Shown: piece by piece, positions 1 through 8,677 of the stretch
Layout of the letters: the number at the start of each line of letters is the position of its first letter
How positions within the stretch are numbered: the stretch's first letter is position 1
NCBI GenBank assembly: GCA_015296075.1
Contig: DVDV01000401.1
Location: 1 to 45,962, forward strand
Source: Leptolyngbyaceae cyanobacterium M33_DOE_097
GTDB lineage: Bacteria; Cyanobacteriota; Cyanobacteriia; Leptolyngbyales; Leptolyngbyaceae
Length of the DNA: 45,962 nucleotides
Reading direction: 5' to 3'
Notes under the pieces: model-generated
Database searches by the model: none
The model's input: the letters and a program-made list of their open reading frames with translations, nothing else
Told to the model about the DNA's origin: nothing
Program-made: the position numbers and the translations under genes

Positions 1-79
1 AAACATTTGTACTGAAGTCAGAGCCTCTAAAGGCTTGTGCGCTCAATTTTATGAACGGCAGAATGGGTATTCCAGCCAT
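1..79 (-). CDS. possible 5' end of a gene leaving the window on the left
   Basis: An ATG on the minus strand at 79-77 opens a frame that stays free of stops to the left edge (26 codons, starting MAGIPILPF). It begins 28 bases downstream of the 15-bp Fur-family-like palindrome at 108-122, a sensible distance for an operator overlapping a promoter. I do not recognise the encoded segment, and no good Shine-Dalgarno sequence precedes the ATG. The stretch is short enough to be open by chance, so this is a suggestion only. Confidence 0.22.
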   Translation of the reverse strand, partial: MAGIPILPFIKLSAQAFRGSDFSTNV

Positions 80-495
80 TGATAGCTGTTCAAAATGAAT
101 ATTTTTGTGAGAATTATTCTCATACTGAGAATTGCTGCGTTATCTGCCAACTCATTGACAAACCCCGTGGAGGCTTGTTCTCGGGTAGAGATTGAGGAGT
201 GGTTTCATGGGGGAAGCGTTGAATCATTCGCATGGGGGCTTTTCCTTAGTGACGAGTGTGAGAGCCGTTTGGCTGATGTCTTAATCATGCTTTGAACCCC
301 CACATGACTCGGTGATTCATCCCTTTGGGAATGTGTGTCTTTCCTCTCTGTAAAAAATGACGGAGAACACGTGCTCATTGTGTTGGGCATCACAAAGCGA
401 AAAGATCCCCGAAATCTGTGAGATTACAGGGATCTTGGCGTTGGACAACTGAGCAAAATGAGGAAAGAACATTGCTCTTGTTTTGCTGCAATCAG
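80..495. other. non-coding interval at the left edge
   Basis: Apart from the palindrome at 108-122 I see no convincing gene. The short frames here lack ribosome binding sites and protein-like composition. A stem-loop lies at 402-436: AAGATCCC (402-409) pairs with GGGATCTT (429-436), and inside it AATCT (413-417) pairs with AGATT (421-425). It sits downstream of the minus-strand gene ending at 496 and may end or stabilise the chlD-operon transcript, but it has no T-tract. Confidence 0.4.
108..122. promoter_or_regulatory. Fur-family-like operator, perfect 7-1-7 palindrome
   Basis: TGAGAATTATTCTCA is a perfect inverted repeat of 7+1+7 bases. It has the TGAnAAT-n-ATTnTCA layout known for Fur, Zur and PerR boxes. 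A further half site TGAGAATT follows at 126-133, 18 bases after the first, so two overlapping dimers could bind. No plus-strand gene starts nearby, so the likely target is a minus-strand gene running out of the window. The motif is read directly; the regulator is inferred. Confidence 0.5.
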
Positions 496-771
496 TTACT
501 TACACGTCAAAACCCCTTCCTGAGTATCCTGATCACCATAGTTTCTGAGTGTCAATGACGGGGTTTGACCTGGATAGCAGCGCATTAAAACGGTGTCGCT
601 ACTACGAGTGACATATAGAACGGAGATAGGTTGACCGTTGAGCTTTGCTTTGACAAGCTGAGGGGGTTGGGGTGCGGTTGCCTCTGCGCTTTGTAGCCAA
701 CCCCAAAAAATTCCTAAGGCTGTAACGACACTCAACAGCACCAGCACTAATGGATTTTGAAATCCGCGCAT
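496..771 (-). CDS. small membrane-anchored hypothetical protein (91 aa)
   Basis: The product starts with MRGF and one hydrophobic stretch (residues about 7-26), which looks like an uncleaved signal anchor or signal peptide. A roughly 60-residue, probably extracytoplasmic domain with two cysteines (C65 and C90) follows. The start is well supported: AGGAG lies a few bases upstream of the ATG. It is 37 bases downstream of chlD on the same strand, so the two are probably co-transcribed. I do not recognise the family. The context gives only a weak hint of a thylakoid or envelope role. Confidence 0.7.
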   Translation of the reverse strand: MRGFQNPLVLVLLSVVTALGIFWGWLQSAEATAPQPPQLVKAKLNGQPISVLYVTRSSDTVLMRCYPGQTPSLTLRNYGDQDTQEGVLTCK

Positions 772-808
772 GAAAATCTCCTCAATGGATTCAACGTTAG
801 ATAACGGG

Positions 809-2863
809 CTAGTTCGTTTTAATGTCGGAGATAGCGCTTCTCGCCACCCCAGCGATCGCCTGGTCGGTTGCTTTTGGCAAGTGGTGGTATTTACCGCCTG
901 CTTGCTTGGCTAGCTCTTTGGCAAATCCGGTTGAAACGAACTTATTTTCGGTATCGATGACTAGCAGTTTGAAGCCCGTCGCTCGAATTTTAGTCGCAAT
1001 GTCGAGCAACTCGCCTTTAATATCCGGTTTTTCGCCTTCAGGGGTTGGTTCACCCAGCGATCGCGAGAGAGGAATGTTACCGCGTCCATCGGTAATGGCG
1101 ACAATCACCACCTGCCCAACATCACCCGACTGCTTGGCATTCATGCCAACGCGAACGGCCTGGGTTAAACCATGCGCTAAGGGTGACCCACCACCACAAG
1201 GCAGGCGATCGAGGCGACGTTTCGCAGCTTCGATCGAGCGGGTAGGTGGCAATAACACCTCCGCTTGCTCGCCCCGAAATGGAATTAGAGATACCTGATC
1301 ACGGCTCTGGTAAGCTTCAGTGAGCAGCCGCATCACTGCCCCTTTGGCGGAGTTCATACGGTTGAGAGCCATGGAGCCAGAGGCATCTACCACAAAGATG
1401 ACCAGCGCCCCAGCTTTACGCGCGAGTCGCTTGGCTCGAATGTCAGATTGCTCAACAAATACGCGCTTGCGACCGGATGTCGTTGCTTGGGCAAGTTCAC
1501 TTGAGCGTTGCTTCCGCGCTCTCTGGTAAGGGGCGGCTGCTCTTAAGGTTGCATCTACGGCAATCCGACGGACTTTGCCACGCGGCAGCATGGGTTTGAT
1601 GTAGCGGCCTCGATCTTCAGACAAGATGAGGGTGCGGCTCCCAGATTTGCCCTGCCGCGTTGCCATCTGAGCGAAGTACAGCACCTCTGGATCGAGAATC
1701 ACCCCTTCTGGGTCGAACACAAACTCTTCAGGGATGCTGGGTGGCTCCGGTTCGTTTTGGTCTTCATCTTCGGGGTCTTCTTTTTCGTCTTCGTCGTCTT
1801 GCTCTTGCTCAGACTGGTCTTGTGGCGGTGGCGGTGGCGGCGGTGGTTGCTGCTCGTCAGGTGGCGGCTCAATAAAGATCGATCGCGGCACAATCACCAA
1901 TTCAACCGCTTTCCGCAGATCGTCAGGCGTAACTTCATTGCGTCCTTCTAATGCTGCATGGGCTTTTGCCACTCGCACGGCAAACAGTTCGGCACGATGC
2001 CCTTGCACGCCCCCCCGCAGGGATTCTGTGACGAGATATTCGATCTGCTCTGGATTAATCCGAACTTCTTTCAGCCATTCTCGCGCCAGAATGATTTGGG
2101 TTTTGAGGTCTTCAATGTCTTCGGCATACTGAGCTAAGAAAGCTTGGGGGGAGTTGGCGTAGTTTGTAGCTTGCTCAACCGCTTGAACGCGATCGTCTAG
2201 CCCCAACACCTGATCTGCCGAAAGGGCGATCGCAATTCGATCCAGCAAATGATTGCGCAGGTCGCCTTCTTCGGGGTTGTAGGTGGCAATCAACAACGGT
2301 TTGCAGGGATGTTGAAAGCTAATGCCTTCGCGCTCAATCAAGTTGCGGCCTTCGGTGAGTGCTGCCAGCAGCAAATTGGCGGTTTGGTCATCCAACAAGT
2401 TCATCTCGTCGATGTACAGCACCCCGCGATGGGCTTCGGCTAACAGCCCAGGCTGAAACACGGTTTCCCCCTGTTTGATGGACTGGCTCACGTCAACTGA
2501 GCCTAGCAACCGATCTTCAGTCACCCCTAGCGGAATCTGCACAAATGGAGCCGGAATGACCTGTGTGGGAATTTCAGTGGCGTTACCCAACCTTTCGAGG
2601 GTGTCGTCATCCCATTCGCCAGGGTCAACCGGATTGCAATTGAGCGACCCTTCGACAATTTCGATGGGGGGTAAGAGTGCATGTACGGCTCGTGCCATCA
2701 CCGATTTAGCAGTTCCTCGCCGACCAGCAATCACAACCCCACCTAGGCCAGGGTCGATCGCCGTGAGGAGGAGTGCCAGTTTAATTGCTTCTTGACCAAC
2801 CACCGCTGCTAAAGGAAAGGCAACGGGAGTGGTGGGGGTACTCAATCCAACCATGAATGCCAT
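809..2863 (-). CDS. chlD: magnesium chelatase subunit D
   Basis: ChlD is one of three subunits (ChlD, ChlH, ChlI) of the ATP-dependent enzyme that inserts Mg2+ into protoporphyrin IX, the first committed step of chlorophyll synthesis. The protein shows the expected order: an N-terminal AAA+ domain ([12 protein letters not shown] near the start and the P-loop-like GRRGTAKS typical of the D subunit), a linker very rich in Pro, Glu, Asp and Gln (plus-strand region about 1730-1875), and a C-terminal von Willebrand A domain with a MIDAS motif DASGS. About 684 residues is normal for ChlD. The frame extends to a TTG at 2893; ATGs at 2863 and 2854 fit homologues better, and I chose 2863. A small membrane protein follows on the same strand. 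Confidence 0.95.
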   Translation of the reverse strand: MAFMVGLSTPTTPVAFPLAAVVGQEAIKLALLLTAIDPGLGGVVIAGRRGTAKSVMARAVHALLPPIEIVEGSLNCNPVDPGEWDDDTLERLGNATEIPTQVIPAPFVQIPLGVTEDRLLGSVDVSQSIKQGETVFQPGLLAEAHRGVLYIDEMNLLDDQTANLLLAALTEGRNLIEREGISFQHPCKPLLIATYNPEEGDLRNHLLDRIAIALSADQVLGLDDRVQAVEQATNYANSPQAFLAQYAEDIEDLKTQIILAREWLKEVRINPEQIEYLVTESLRGGVQGHRAELFAVRVAKAHAALEGRNEVTPDDLRKAVELVIVPRSIFIEPPPDEQQPPPPPPPPQDQSEQEQDDEDEKEDPEDEDQNEPEPPSIPEEFVFDPEGVILDPEVLYFAQMATRQGKSGSRTLILSEDRGRYIKPMLPRGKVRRIAVDATLRAAAPYQRARKQRSSELAQATTSGRKRVFVEQSDIRAKRLARKAGALVIFVVDASGSMALNRMNSAKGAVMRLLTEAYQSRDQVSLIPFRGEQAEVLLPPTRSIEAAKRRLDRLPCGGGSPLAHGLTQAVRVGMNAKQSGDVGQVVIVAITDGRGNIPLSRSLGEPTPEGEKPDIKGELLDIATKIRATGFKLLVIDTENKFVSTGFAKELAKQAGGKYHHLPKATDQAIAGVARSAISDIKTN

Positions 2864-3066
2864 CAAATTGTGCTGCAAATCCCAGCATACCAATAGATTT
2901 AGTCAGAATTGTTGGAAAAGTATCAGCAGATTTTGCCCAAGCTCTGTTTATTAAGGAGATAAGACAAAATCATTTGACCAAAGGAAGCTAAAACGTCAGA
3001 CTCTAGGTAGTTATAAATTTGATTTTAGTCGTCGAGTTTGCTTGAAATAACTCTAGGAGAATCAAT

Positions 3067-3399
3067 TTGACCAGGCTGATCGCGATCGCATCTTTAATAA
3101 TTTCTATTTGGGTCGGTATCTGGGTTGCGCCGGGTTGGGCAGCCGATATCTCAAATGGAGCAAAGGTATTTAATGCCAACTGCTCTGCCTGTCATATTGG
3201 TGGTAGAAATGTCGTAATGGCCAATAAGACTCTTAAAAAAGAAGCTCTTGAGAAGTATGGCATGTACTCTTTAGAGGCAATTAAGACTCAGATAGCGAAG
3301 GGAAAAAATGCCATGCCCGCCTTTGCTAATCGTTTATCAACGAAGCAAATTGAGGATGTTTCGACCTACGTGTTACAGCAGGCCGAAAGCGGTTGGTAG
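3067..3399 (+). CDS. petJ: cytochrome c6 precursor
   Basis: Soluble lumenal c-type cytochrome that carries electrons from cytochrome b6f to photosystem I, an alternative to plastocyanin, and to terminal oxidase. The 110-residue precursor has a signal peptide (residues 1-25, ending PGWA before ADISNG) and a mature part of about 85 residues. The haem motif is C39-S-A-C42-H43 and the axial ligand is M83 in the NAMPAF segment. The reading frame opens with TTG. TAGGAGA lies just upstream, at normal spacing, and no in-frame ATG precedes the signal peptide, so the TTG start is credible. It is divergent from chlD across about 200 bases and is followed by a hairpin terminator. Confidence 0.95.
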   Translation: MTRLIAIASLIISIWVGIWVAPGWAADISNGAKVFNANCSACHIGGRNVVMANKTLKKEALEKYGMYSLEAIKTQIAKGKNAMPAFANRLSTKQIEDVSTYVLQQAESGW

Positions 3400-3477
3400 A
3401 GAATTGGGGTTCGACTCTTTAAAGAATTGGTTGACGAACTCGTCGTGTTAAAACCAGATCTTGACGCTTCTCTACAT

Positions 3478-3506
3478 CAAGGGGGCTTCTCATGAAGCCC
3501 CCCTTT
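3478..3506 (+). terminator. intrinsic terminator after petJ
   Basis: GGGGGCTTC (3481-3489) and GAAGCCCCC (3494-3502) form a 9-bp GC-rich stem with a TCAT loop, followed by CTTTAAAA. It lies about 80 bases after the petJ stop codon. The T-run is short, so termination may be partial. Confidence 0.65.
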
Positions 3507-3648
3507 AAAAATCATTCGTAATGTAGCTGTCAGCCGCGTTGAGCTGATCTCGCTGCGTGCTTTGACAACCATCACAAAACGTAAAGCGTGGTGGTTGTGT
3601 TGCTCTAACCCAATCGGCGATCGCAGCGATTTTAAGCTGACCAGGTAG

Positions 3649-3981
3649 CTACGACTTGTTTAAGCCCAGTCCGTTTTCTTCGGCGTAGCGATTCATAAAC
3701 CGAATAAACCGATCAAAGTCACTCGGTGATCGCATGATGTAGACTGCCTCAATCGCCTCTGGCTGACCGTTGACAAACTTTGCTTTCACTTCACGGGTCG
3801 AGATCTCGCCCTCTTCATCGATCAGGTACATCCCTGTCACTTCAGCGTTATTCGATAAAGCGCTAGGATTTTGGAAGTAGAAGGTTGCGGAACCATTGCT
3901 GCCATCTCGCGATCGCGTGATTCTTACATCTGGCACCACATCTTCGTCTACTCCCCGAGAAAATTGAATACGAGCTGGCAT
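3649..3981 (-). CDS. psb28: photosystem II assembly factor Psb28
   Basis: Psb28 binds the cytoplasmic side of the CP47/RC47 photosystem II assembly intermediate and is absent from mature dimers. The sequence has the family hallmarks: IQFSRG at the N-terminus, [12 protein letters not shown], the central ATFYF...N segment, and the C-terminal [15 protein letters not shown]. Its 110 residues match the usual length. The frame continues upstream to 4023, but the ATG at 3981 fits homologues and has GGAAGGA just before it, so I use that start. Downstream at 3565-3598 an 11-bp inverted repeat (ACAACCATCAC / GTGGTGGTTGT, one G-T pair) may end the transcript. The gene is divergent from the caspase-like gene. 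Confidence 0.93.
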   Translation of the reverse strand: MPARIQFSRGVDEDVVPDVRITRSRDGSNGSATFYFQNPSALSNNAEVTGMYLIDEEGEISTREVKAKFVNGQPEAIEAVYIMRSPSDFDRFIRFMNRYAEENGLGLNKS

Positions 3982-4229
3982 AATCCTTCCGTCAGTCCTT
4001 AAGTATGCGATCAAGTCATTCACACCATCATACGGAACAGATGTTACTCAGGTAAACCTCCATTGTGTGAGGAGAGGAATTTCTGTGCCAACTGCGGTTG
4101 AATTCAGTATCCTTACAAAGACGTATCAGATCGTTGTTTGAGCATCATTACCACGATTGGTTGAGACACTCTTACAAATGACGCGGTTCGGCAGCTCAAT
4201 CTCCCATTGCATCGGTAATACCAACTGCC

Positions 4230-6743
4230 ATGAATAAGGTGGCACTGTTAGTCGGGGCGAGTCACTACCAAACAGATTTAGGGTTAGACGATTTAGATCA
4301 AGGTCTGACTGATTTTCATGCAGCTCTGCAACAAACGAACCCACCGTTTGAAAGTTTTTTGCTCTACAACTTGCCGCGGCTCGACTTACAAGAACAGGTA
4401 GAGGCTCTATTTCGGAAGCGCCAACCCGATGATCTGGTGATTTTAGTTTTAACGGGGTATGCCCTAGAAGACAATGGCAACCTCTACTTTTTGCAGACGG
4501 ATAGCCACGCCGACGGCTCTGGCAAAGTGTGGATCAACAGCATGTTATCAGCGGCGTTTTTGCGTGAAGTGATGGATAGCAGTCCGGCTCGCTACCAACT
4601 CGTGATTTTGGATTGTATCTTTCGGCGACATCTCCGGCACACCACAAGCGTTGAGCAGCCAGTCAACTTTCAACAGCTCTTAGGCACCCTGGAACCACAA
4701 GATCGGCTGGGAAACGCAAGCCGACGCAGGGGGCACGATCGCATCGTTTTGACGGCCCATACGTTGACGCACCACGTTCCGCCTGCGTTTCAAACTCCGG
4801 TGTTGTGGGGCTACTTGCAGTATTTGACGGAAGGTTTGCGGCGCGGTTATGCCGATACAAATCGTAATGGCGTGATCACGATTAAGGAGCTGCACAGCTA
4901 TGCTCAGCGCAAATTGCGGCAAGCGGCTCCCAGTTTAGAACCCGTTATGATGGGCACGTCTGCGGCACTGGATATCCCATTAACGCGATTTCCTACAGCG
5001 CGATCGGCGGTGCAATATGCCCACTTGATTGAGCGTATGCAAAGTCAGGCTGAGATTGATCACGAAAATCGCCGCGTGTTAACGGGCCGCGTTTTTTTAG
5101 ACGACATGCAGCGAATTTTTGAGCTATCATCCCAGCAGGCAGAGCAGATTGAATTTGATATTCTCCGCCCCCTTTGGGAGTTTTGGCAGCGATTACGAAT
5201 CTACAGCTACCACCTCTCAAACCTGGCTGCTCAGACCGAGACTTTAGAAGGTATGGAGCAGGCCACGAAGACCTTACAGCAGGCTCTGTATCTGACTGAA
5301 AGGCATACTGCCGTGATTGATGTGGCACCGTTTGTGGAAGAAGAACAGCAAAAGCGTGAAACCTATCAAGAGAACCTGGCTCGCTATGAGCAGGCTTTTT
5401 TAGCAGCCTTGCTGCGACAGTATCCCATTTCTGAGAGCGATCGCGAAGGGTTAAACCAGCTGCAGGCGATCTTGGGTTTGCGGAATGATGATGTTGAGAT
5501 AGCTGAGCGCAACATCCTATCGCGGATTCAGCAGTTGGCACAGGGACGCGCTGATGATGACGTGCCGATCGACCCCATCCCCCCCGAAGAGGTGCCAATT
5601 GAGACGGTTCAGGTGCAACCGCCTGCGAGTGAAACAGTTCCCCCGGCGAACCCCAATCTTGAGCGCATGCTCGAACATCTGGAGCGCACGGCTCTGCAAA
5701 ACGAAGGCACGACGCAAAATGTTGTGATTCAAATGACGCCAGAGACTCCAGTGGCACCCGAAACAACGGTGATTCAAACACCGCCAGGAGTTGAGCCAGA
5801 GCCAGAGCCAATTCCTCCGATTGAGCGAACGCCACGCCATCGTCCCCCCGATCGTCCCTTTGTTGTGGATTGGTTGTTGCCCTTGCTGCTGATTGCGGGG
5901 ATTGCAGGCACCCTGGCGGCGGTACTCTTGCCAAATTTACAAAGTTTGCGCTTACCTCAACTTCCTCAAGGCTCAAGTGTTGCGGCCAATCAAATTAATA
6001 ACCCGAATGAAGCGTTTCGGTTAGGTTTACAAAAGACTTCTACAAACGAATACACCGATGCGATCGCGGCTTACAATCGGGCAATTCAACTCAACCCTGA
6101 ATTTACAGAAGCTTATATCAATCGTGGTTATGTTCACCATCAACTCGGCGACTTGCCGAATGCGATCGCGGACTATGACCGTGCGATTCAACTGGGGGCG
6201 AATACAGCACAAGAAGATATTGCCTTGAGTAATCGCAGTCATGCTTATTTTGATCAGGGTAACTATACTCAGGCATTAACGGATGCTAACACGGTGATTG
6301 CTCGCAACCCAACGATGCCAGAGGCGCTGATCAATCGTGCAAATGCCCAAGTTAAACTGACACCGAGTACACAAACCTACACGGCTGCGATCGCGGACTA
6401 TACGAAGGCGATTAACAGCGCAGCCGAGCGTAGTTTGCCGCAAGAAGTAGCGGCGCGTGCCCATACCAATCGGGGGAATGCGTATTTACTTCTGAATCAG
6501 ATTGAACGGGCACTTGCGGATCAAAATCAAGCTGTTCAGCTTGCGCCAAATTACGCCGATGCTCACTTTAATCTCGGGTTAGCCAATGCTAAAAAAGGTG
6601 ACACGACTGCCGCGATTAACAACCTGACACGAGCGGCTGAGTTGTATGGTCAGCAAAGAAATACAGCGATGCAACAAAGAGCCGAAGCTGAAATCAATAA
6701 ACTGCGTCAGGGACAGCCCAGCACCGCTTTGCCGCCTTCCTAG
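4230..6743 (+). CDS. caspase-fold (orthocaspase-like) protein with lost catalytic dyad, membrane segment and TPR repeats
   Basis: Residues 1 to about 230 form a caspase/peptidase C14-like domain: start NKVALLVGASHY, strand DDLVILVLTGYALEDNG and strand YQLVILDCIF. The family's His (in GHG) is Tyr77 (GYA). The catalytic Cys, normally two residues after the Asp, is Ile130 (D128-C-I). Peptidase activity is therefore doubtful. A perfect 12-residue EF-hand-type loop D209-T-N-R-N-G-V-I-T-I-K-E220 remains, as in many Ca2+-dependent relatives. Next come a helical, probably coiled-coil region (about 270-430), a Pro/Glu-rich linker, one transmembrane segment (about 548-570), and four or five TPR repeats to the C-terminus. 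The likely role is a membrane scaffold or signalling protein. Non-catalytic Tyr-type orthocaspases are known in cyanobacteria. No clear Shine-Dalgarno was seen. Confidence 0.85.
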   Translation: MNKVALLVGASHYQTDLGLDDLDQGLTDFHAALQQTNPPFESFLLYNLPRLDLQEQVEALFRKRQPDDLVILVLTGYALEDNGNLYFLQTDSHADGSGKVWINSMLSAAFLREVMDSSPARYQLVILDCIFRRHLRHTTSVEQPVNFQQLLGTLEPQDRLGNASRRRGHDRIVLTAHTLTHHVPPAFQTPVLWGYLQYLTEGLRRGYADTNRNGVITIKELHSYAQRKLRQAAPSLEPVMMGTSAALDIPLTRFPTARSAVQYAHLIERMQSQAEIDHENRRVLTGRVFLDDMQRIFELSSQQAEQIEFDILRPLWEFWQRLRIYSYHLSNLAAQTETLEGMEQATKTLQQALYLTERHTAVIDVAPFVEEEQQKRETYQENLARYEQAFLAALLRQYPISESDREGLNQLQAILGLRNDDVEIAERNILSRIQQLAQGRADDDVPIDPIPPEEVPIETVQVQPPASETVPPANPNLERMLEHLERTALQNEGTTQNVVIQMTPETPVAPETTVIQTPPGVEPEPEPIPPIERTPRHRPPDRPFVVDWLLPLLLIAGIAGTLAAVLLPNLQSLRLPQLPQGSSVAANQINNPNEAFRLGLQKTSTNEYTDAIAAYNRAIQLNPEFTEAYINRGYVHHQLGDLPNAIADYDRAIQLGANTAQEDIALSNRSHAYFDQGNYTQALTDANTVIARNPTMPEALINRANAQVKLTPSTQTYTAAIADYTKAINSAAERSLPQEVAARAHTNRGNAYLLLNQIERALADQNQAVQLAPNYADAHFNLGLANAKKGDTTAAINNLTRAAELYGQQRNTAMQQRAEAEINKLRQGQPSTALPPS

Positions 6744-6755
6744 GCTTGCTGTTTA

Positions 6756-7973
6756 CTACTGTTTGTCACGTAAAAACGTTTCGACACAGCGAGCAAACAT
6801 CTCAACCCCAATCTGTAAAACGGTTTCATCAAAATCAAACTTGGGATGATGATGAGGATAGGTAAAGTTGAGTTGAGCGTTAGCAGAACCGAGGAAGAAG
6901 TAACATCCCGGCACTTCTTGCAAGAAGAAAGACATATCTTCGCCACCCATTGTCTGGCACTTCGGTACAACGCCAGCAGGGGTTTCCACCACTGCTTCTG
7001 CAACTGAACGGACCAGATCCGCGATCGCGGCATCATTCACCACAGGGGGATAGAGTTGCCAGTAATCCAAGTCGTAGCGCGCTCCGTGGGCTTCACATAT
7101 ACCCCGAATCACTTCTTCCAAGCGCTTGTGAAAGTAGCCCCGGTACTGCGGGTTGAAATATCGAACCGTGCCCCGCATCCGAGCGGTGTCAGCAATCACG
7201 TTTTCAGCCGTGCCTGCGTGTAACTCGCCTACGGTGACGACAGCCGACTCTAGCGGATCGACATTCCGCGCCACAATGCTTTGCAGCATCGTCACGATTT
7301 GAGAGCTAACCAGCACCGAGTCAATCGTTGTTTGGGGAATGGCACCATGCCCGCCTTTGCCCAAAATCGTGCAGCGAAAACATTCAACCGCTGCCATCAA
7401 AGCTCCCGATCGCACGCCAACCGTCCCAACTGGCAAATAATTCCATAGGTGCAAGCCAATAATCGCATCAACATCCGGTTGCTTGAGTACGCCTGCCTCG
7501 ATCATGGGTTTTGCCCCACCTGGCCCTTCTTCCGCGGGTTGGAAGATAATTTTGACGGTGCCTGCGTAATCACGGTGCTGAGATAAGTAGTAAGCAAGGC
7601 CAAGGGCGATCGCGGTGTGACCATCGTGCCCACACGCGTGCATGTGTCCGTCGTGTTGCGACTTGTAGGGCACCTCGTTTTCTTCTTGGATTGGCAGCGC
7701 ATCCATATCAGCTCGAATCGCCAATGTCTTACCGGGTCGATTTCCAGGCAAGATAGCCACAACCCCAGTTTTGGCAATTTCGGTTTGATGCTCAATCTTC
7801 CACTCACTCAGCTTTTGGTGGATGAAAGCGGCTGTGGCTTCTTCGTGAAAACCTAGCTCTGGCTGTTGGTGAAGTTGCCTCCGCCATTGCACAAGGTCAG
7901 GCTGTAAGGCCCGAATGACTGGACGAATGCGGGATAAATCAAGCGTGTGTGGAGTGAGAAGCGTAGAAACCAT
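6756..7973 (-). CDS. M20 family metal-dependent amidohydrolase
   Basis: Belongs to the M20D group (IAA-amino-acid hydrolase / hippurate hydrolase / N-acyl-L-amino-acid amidohydrolase), cytosolic enzymes that hydrolyse N-acylated amino acids with two divalent metal ions. Visible motifs are RRQLHQQPELGFHE near residue 31, the metal-binding HACGHDGH at about 112-119 (C114, H116, H119), QPAEEGPGGA, and the C-terminal MGGEDMSFF. The 405 residues match the family. I start at the ATG at 7973, preceded by AAGGG, rather than at the upstream 8009 codon. The true substrate cannot be read from the sequence. It ends 12 bases from the caspase-like gene (convergent) and is divergent from the acetyltransferase. 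Confidence 0.9.
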   Translation of the reverse strand: MVSTLLTPHTLDLSRIRPVIRALQPDLVQWRRQLHQQPELGFHEEATAAFIHQKLSEWKIEHQTEIAKTGVVAILPGNRPGKTLAIRADMDALPIQEENEVPYKSQHDGHMHACGHDGHTAIALGLAYYLSQHRDYAGTVKIIFQPAEEGPGGAKPMIEAGVLKQPDVDAIIGLHLWNYLPVGTVGVRSGALMAAVECFRCTILGKGGHGAIPQTTIDSVLVSSQIVTMLQSIVARNVDPLESAVVTVGELHAGTAENVIADTARMRGTVRYFNPQYRGYFHKRLEEVIRGICEAHGARYDLDYWQLYPPVVNDAAIADLVRSVAEAVVETPAGVVPKCQTMGGEDMSFFLQEVPGCYFFLGSANAQLNFTYPHHHPKFDFDETVLQIGVEMFARCVETFLRDKQ

Positions 7974-8071
7974 TAGCCCTTTTATATGTTTAGACTTGAC
8001 TGGGAACACTAAAATGCAATAGCAATGTGCCGTTCCACCCTTGATTCTGACACTTACTGCCTAGACTTTCC

Positions 8072-8677
8072 ATGTCCGATCTGTTCTCCCTGCCTTTAGG
8101 ATGCCACCTGCGAGCCGCTCAAGCTGATGACCGACCGATGATTCATAAAATGTTAAGGAATCTTGAACGAGAGCTTTCACCGATGGTTGAAAACTCAGCC
8201 TGGGTCGGTTGGGCGATCGCGTTTGGGGTGATTGCGTTGGCGGGTGGTTATGGGGCGATCGTGCCAGGTCTGCGATCTGCTCTGCGATTGCTGGCAGCGC
8301 CAACCCTGATTGTGGGCGTTGGTGTCACAGCGGCAGTCTACTACACCCTGCAAACAGACTGGAAACGCTACTGGGTGATTGAATTAGAGGGCAAGTTGAT
8401 TGCCTGTGCCAAGCTCAATCGCCAGAGTGACTACTCGGTTTTGTATGACGTGTATGTGAACCCTGTGTGGCGGGGTCGAGGCTTAGGTTCCTACCTCGTA
8501 CAGCATCTGGCACAAGTCGCAACTAAACCACTTTATCTGGCTGCATTACCAGCCCGACTCCCGTTCTATAAACGGCTAGGGTTTGTGACGGTGCCGCCCA
8601 ATCGTCTGCCATTGATGCTGCAATACGACCTTGGCTTACCAACCCGCCCCGGCATTGTGCCGCTGATTCACCTGTAA
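8072..8677 (+). CDS. GNAT acetyltransferase with an inserted transmembrane hairpin
   Basis: The C-terminal half is a clear GNAT core: YDVYVNPVWRGRGLGSYLVQHL carries the acetyl-CoA pyrophosphate-binding motif R134-G-R-G-L-G, and FYKRLGF (165-171) is the usual last element. The first GNAT helix also seems present (IRAAQ-like LRAAQADD at 13-20). Between them lie two strongly hydrophobic segments at about 44-64 and 70-92, predicting a membrane hairpin that would put the acetyltransferase at the membrane with both ends on the same side. The substrate is unknown. It is divergent from the M20 gene across about 100 bases, and no strong ribosome binding site was seen. Confidence 0.85.
   Translation: MSDLFSLPLGCHLRAAQADDRPMIHKMLRNLERELSPMVENSAWVGWAIAFGVIALAGGYGAIVPGLRSALRLLAAPTLIVGVGVTAAVYYTLQTDWKRYWVIELEGKLIACAKLNRQSDYSVLYDVYVNPVWRGRGLGSYLVQHLAQVATKPLYLAALPARLPFYKRLGFVTVPPNRLPLMLQYDLGLPTRPGIVPLIHL

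Noticed and set aside
95-295. 66-codon plus-strand frame near the left edge
   Set aside because: It runs through the Fur-like palindrome, has no ribosome binding site and no recognisable sequence.
4993-5976. 327-codon minus-strand frame inside the caspase-like gene
   Set aside because: A shadow of the plus-strand gene, whose domains are clear; composition is not protein-like.
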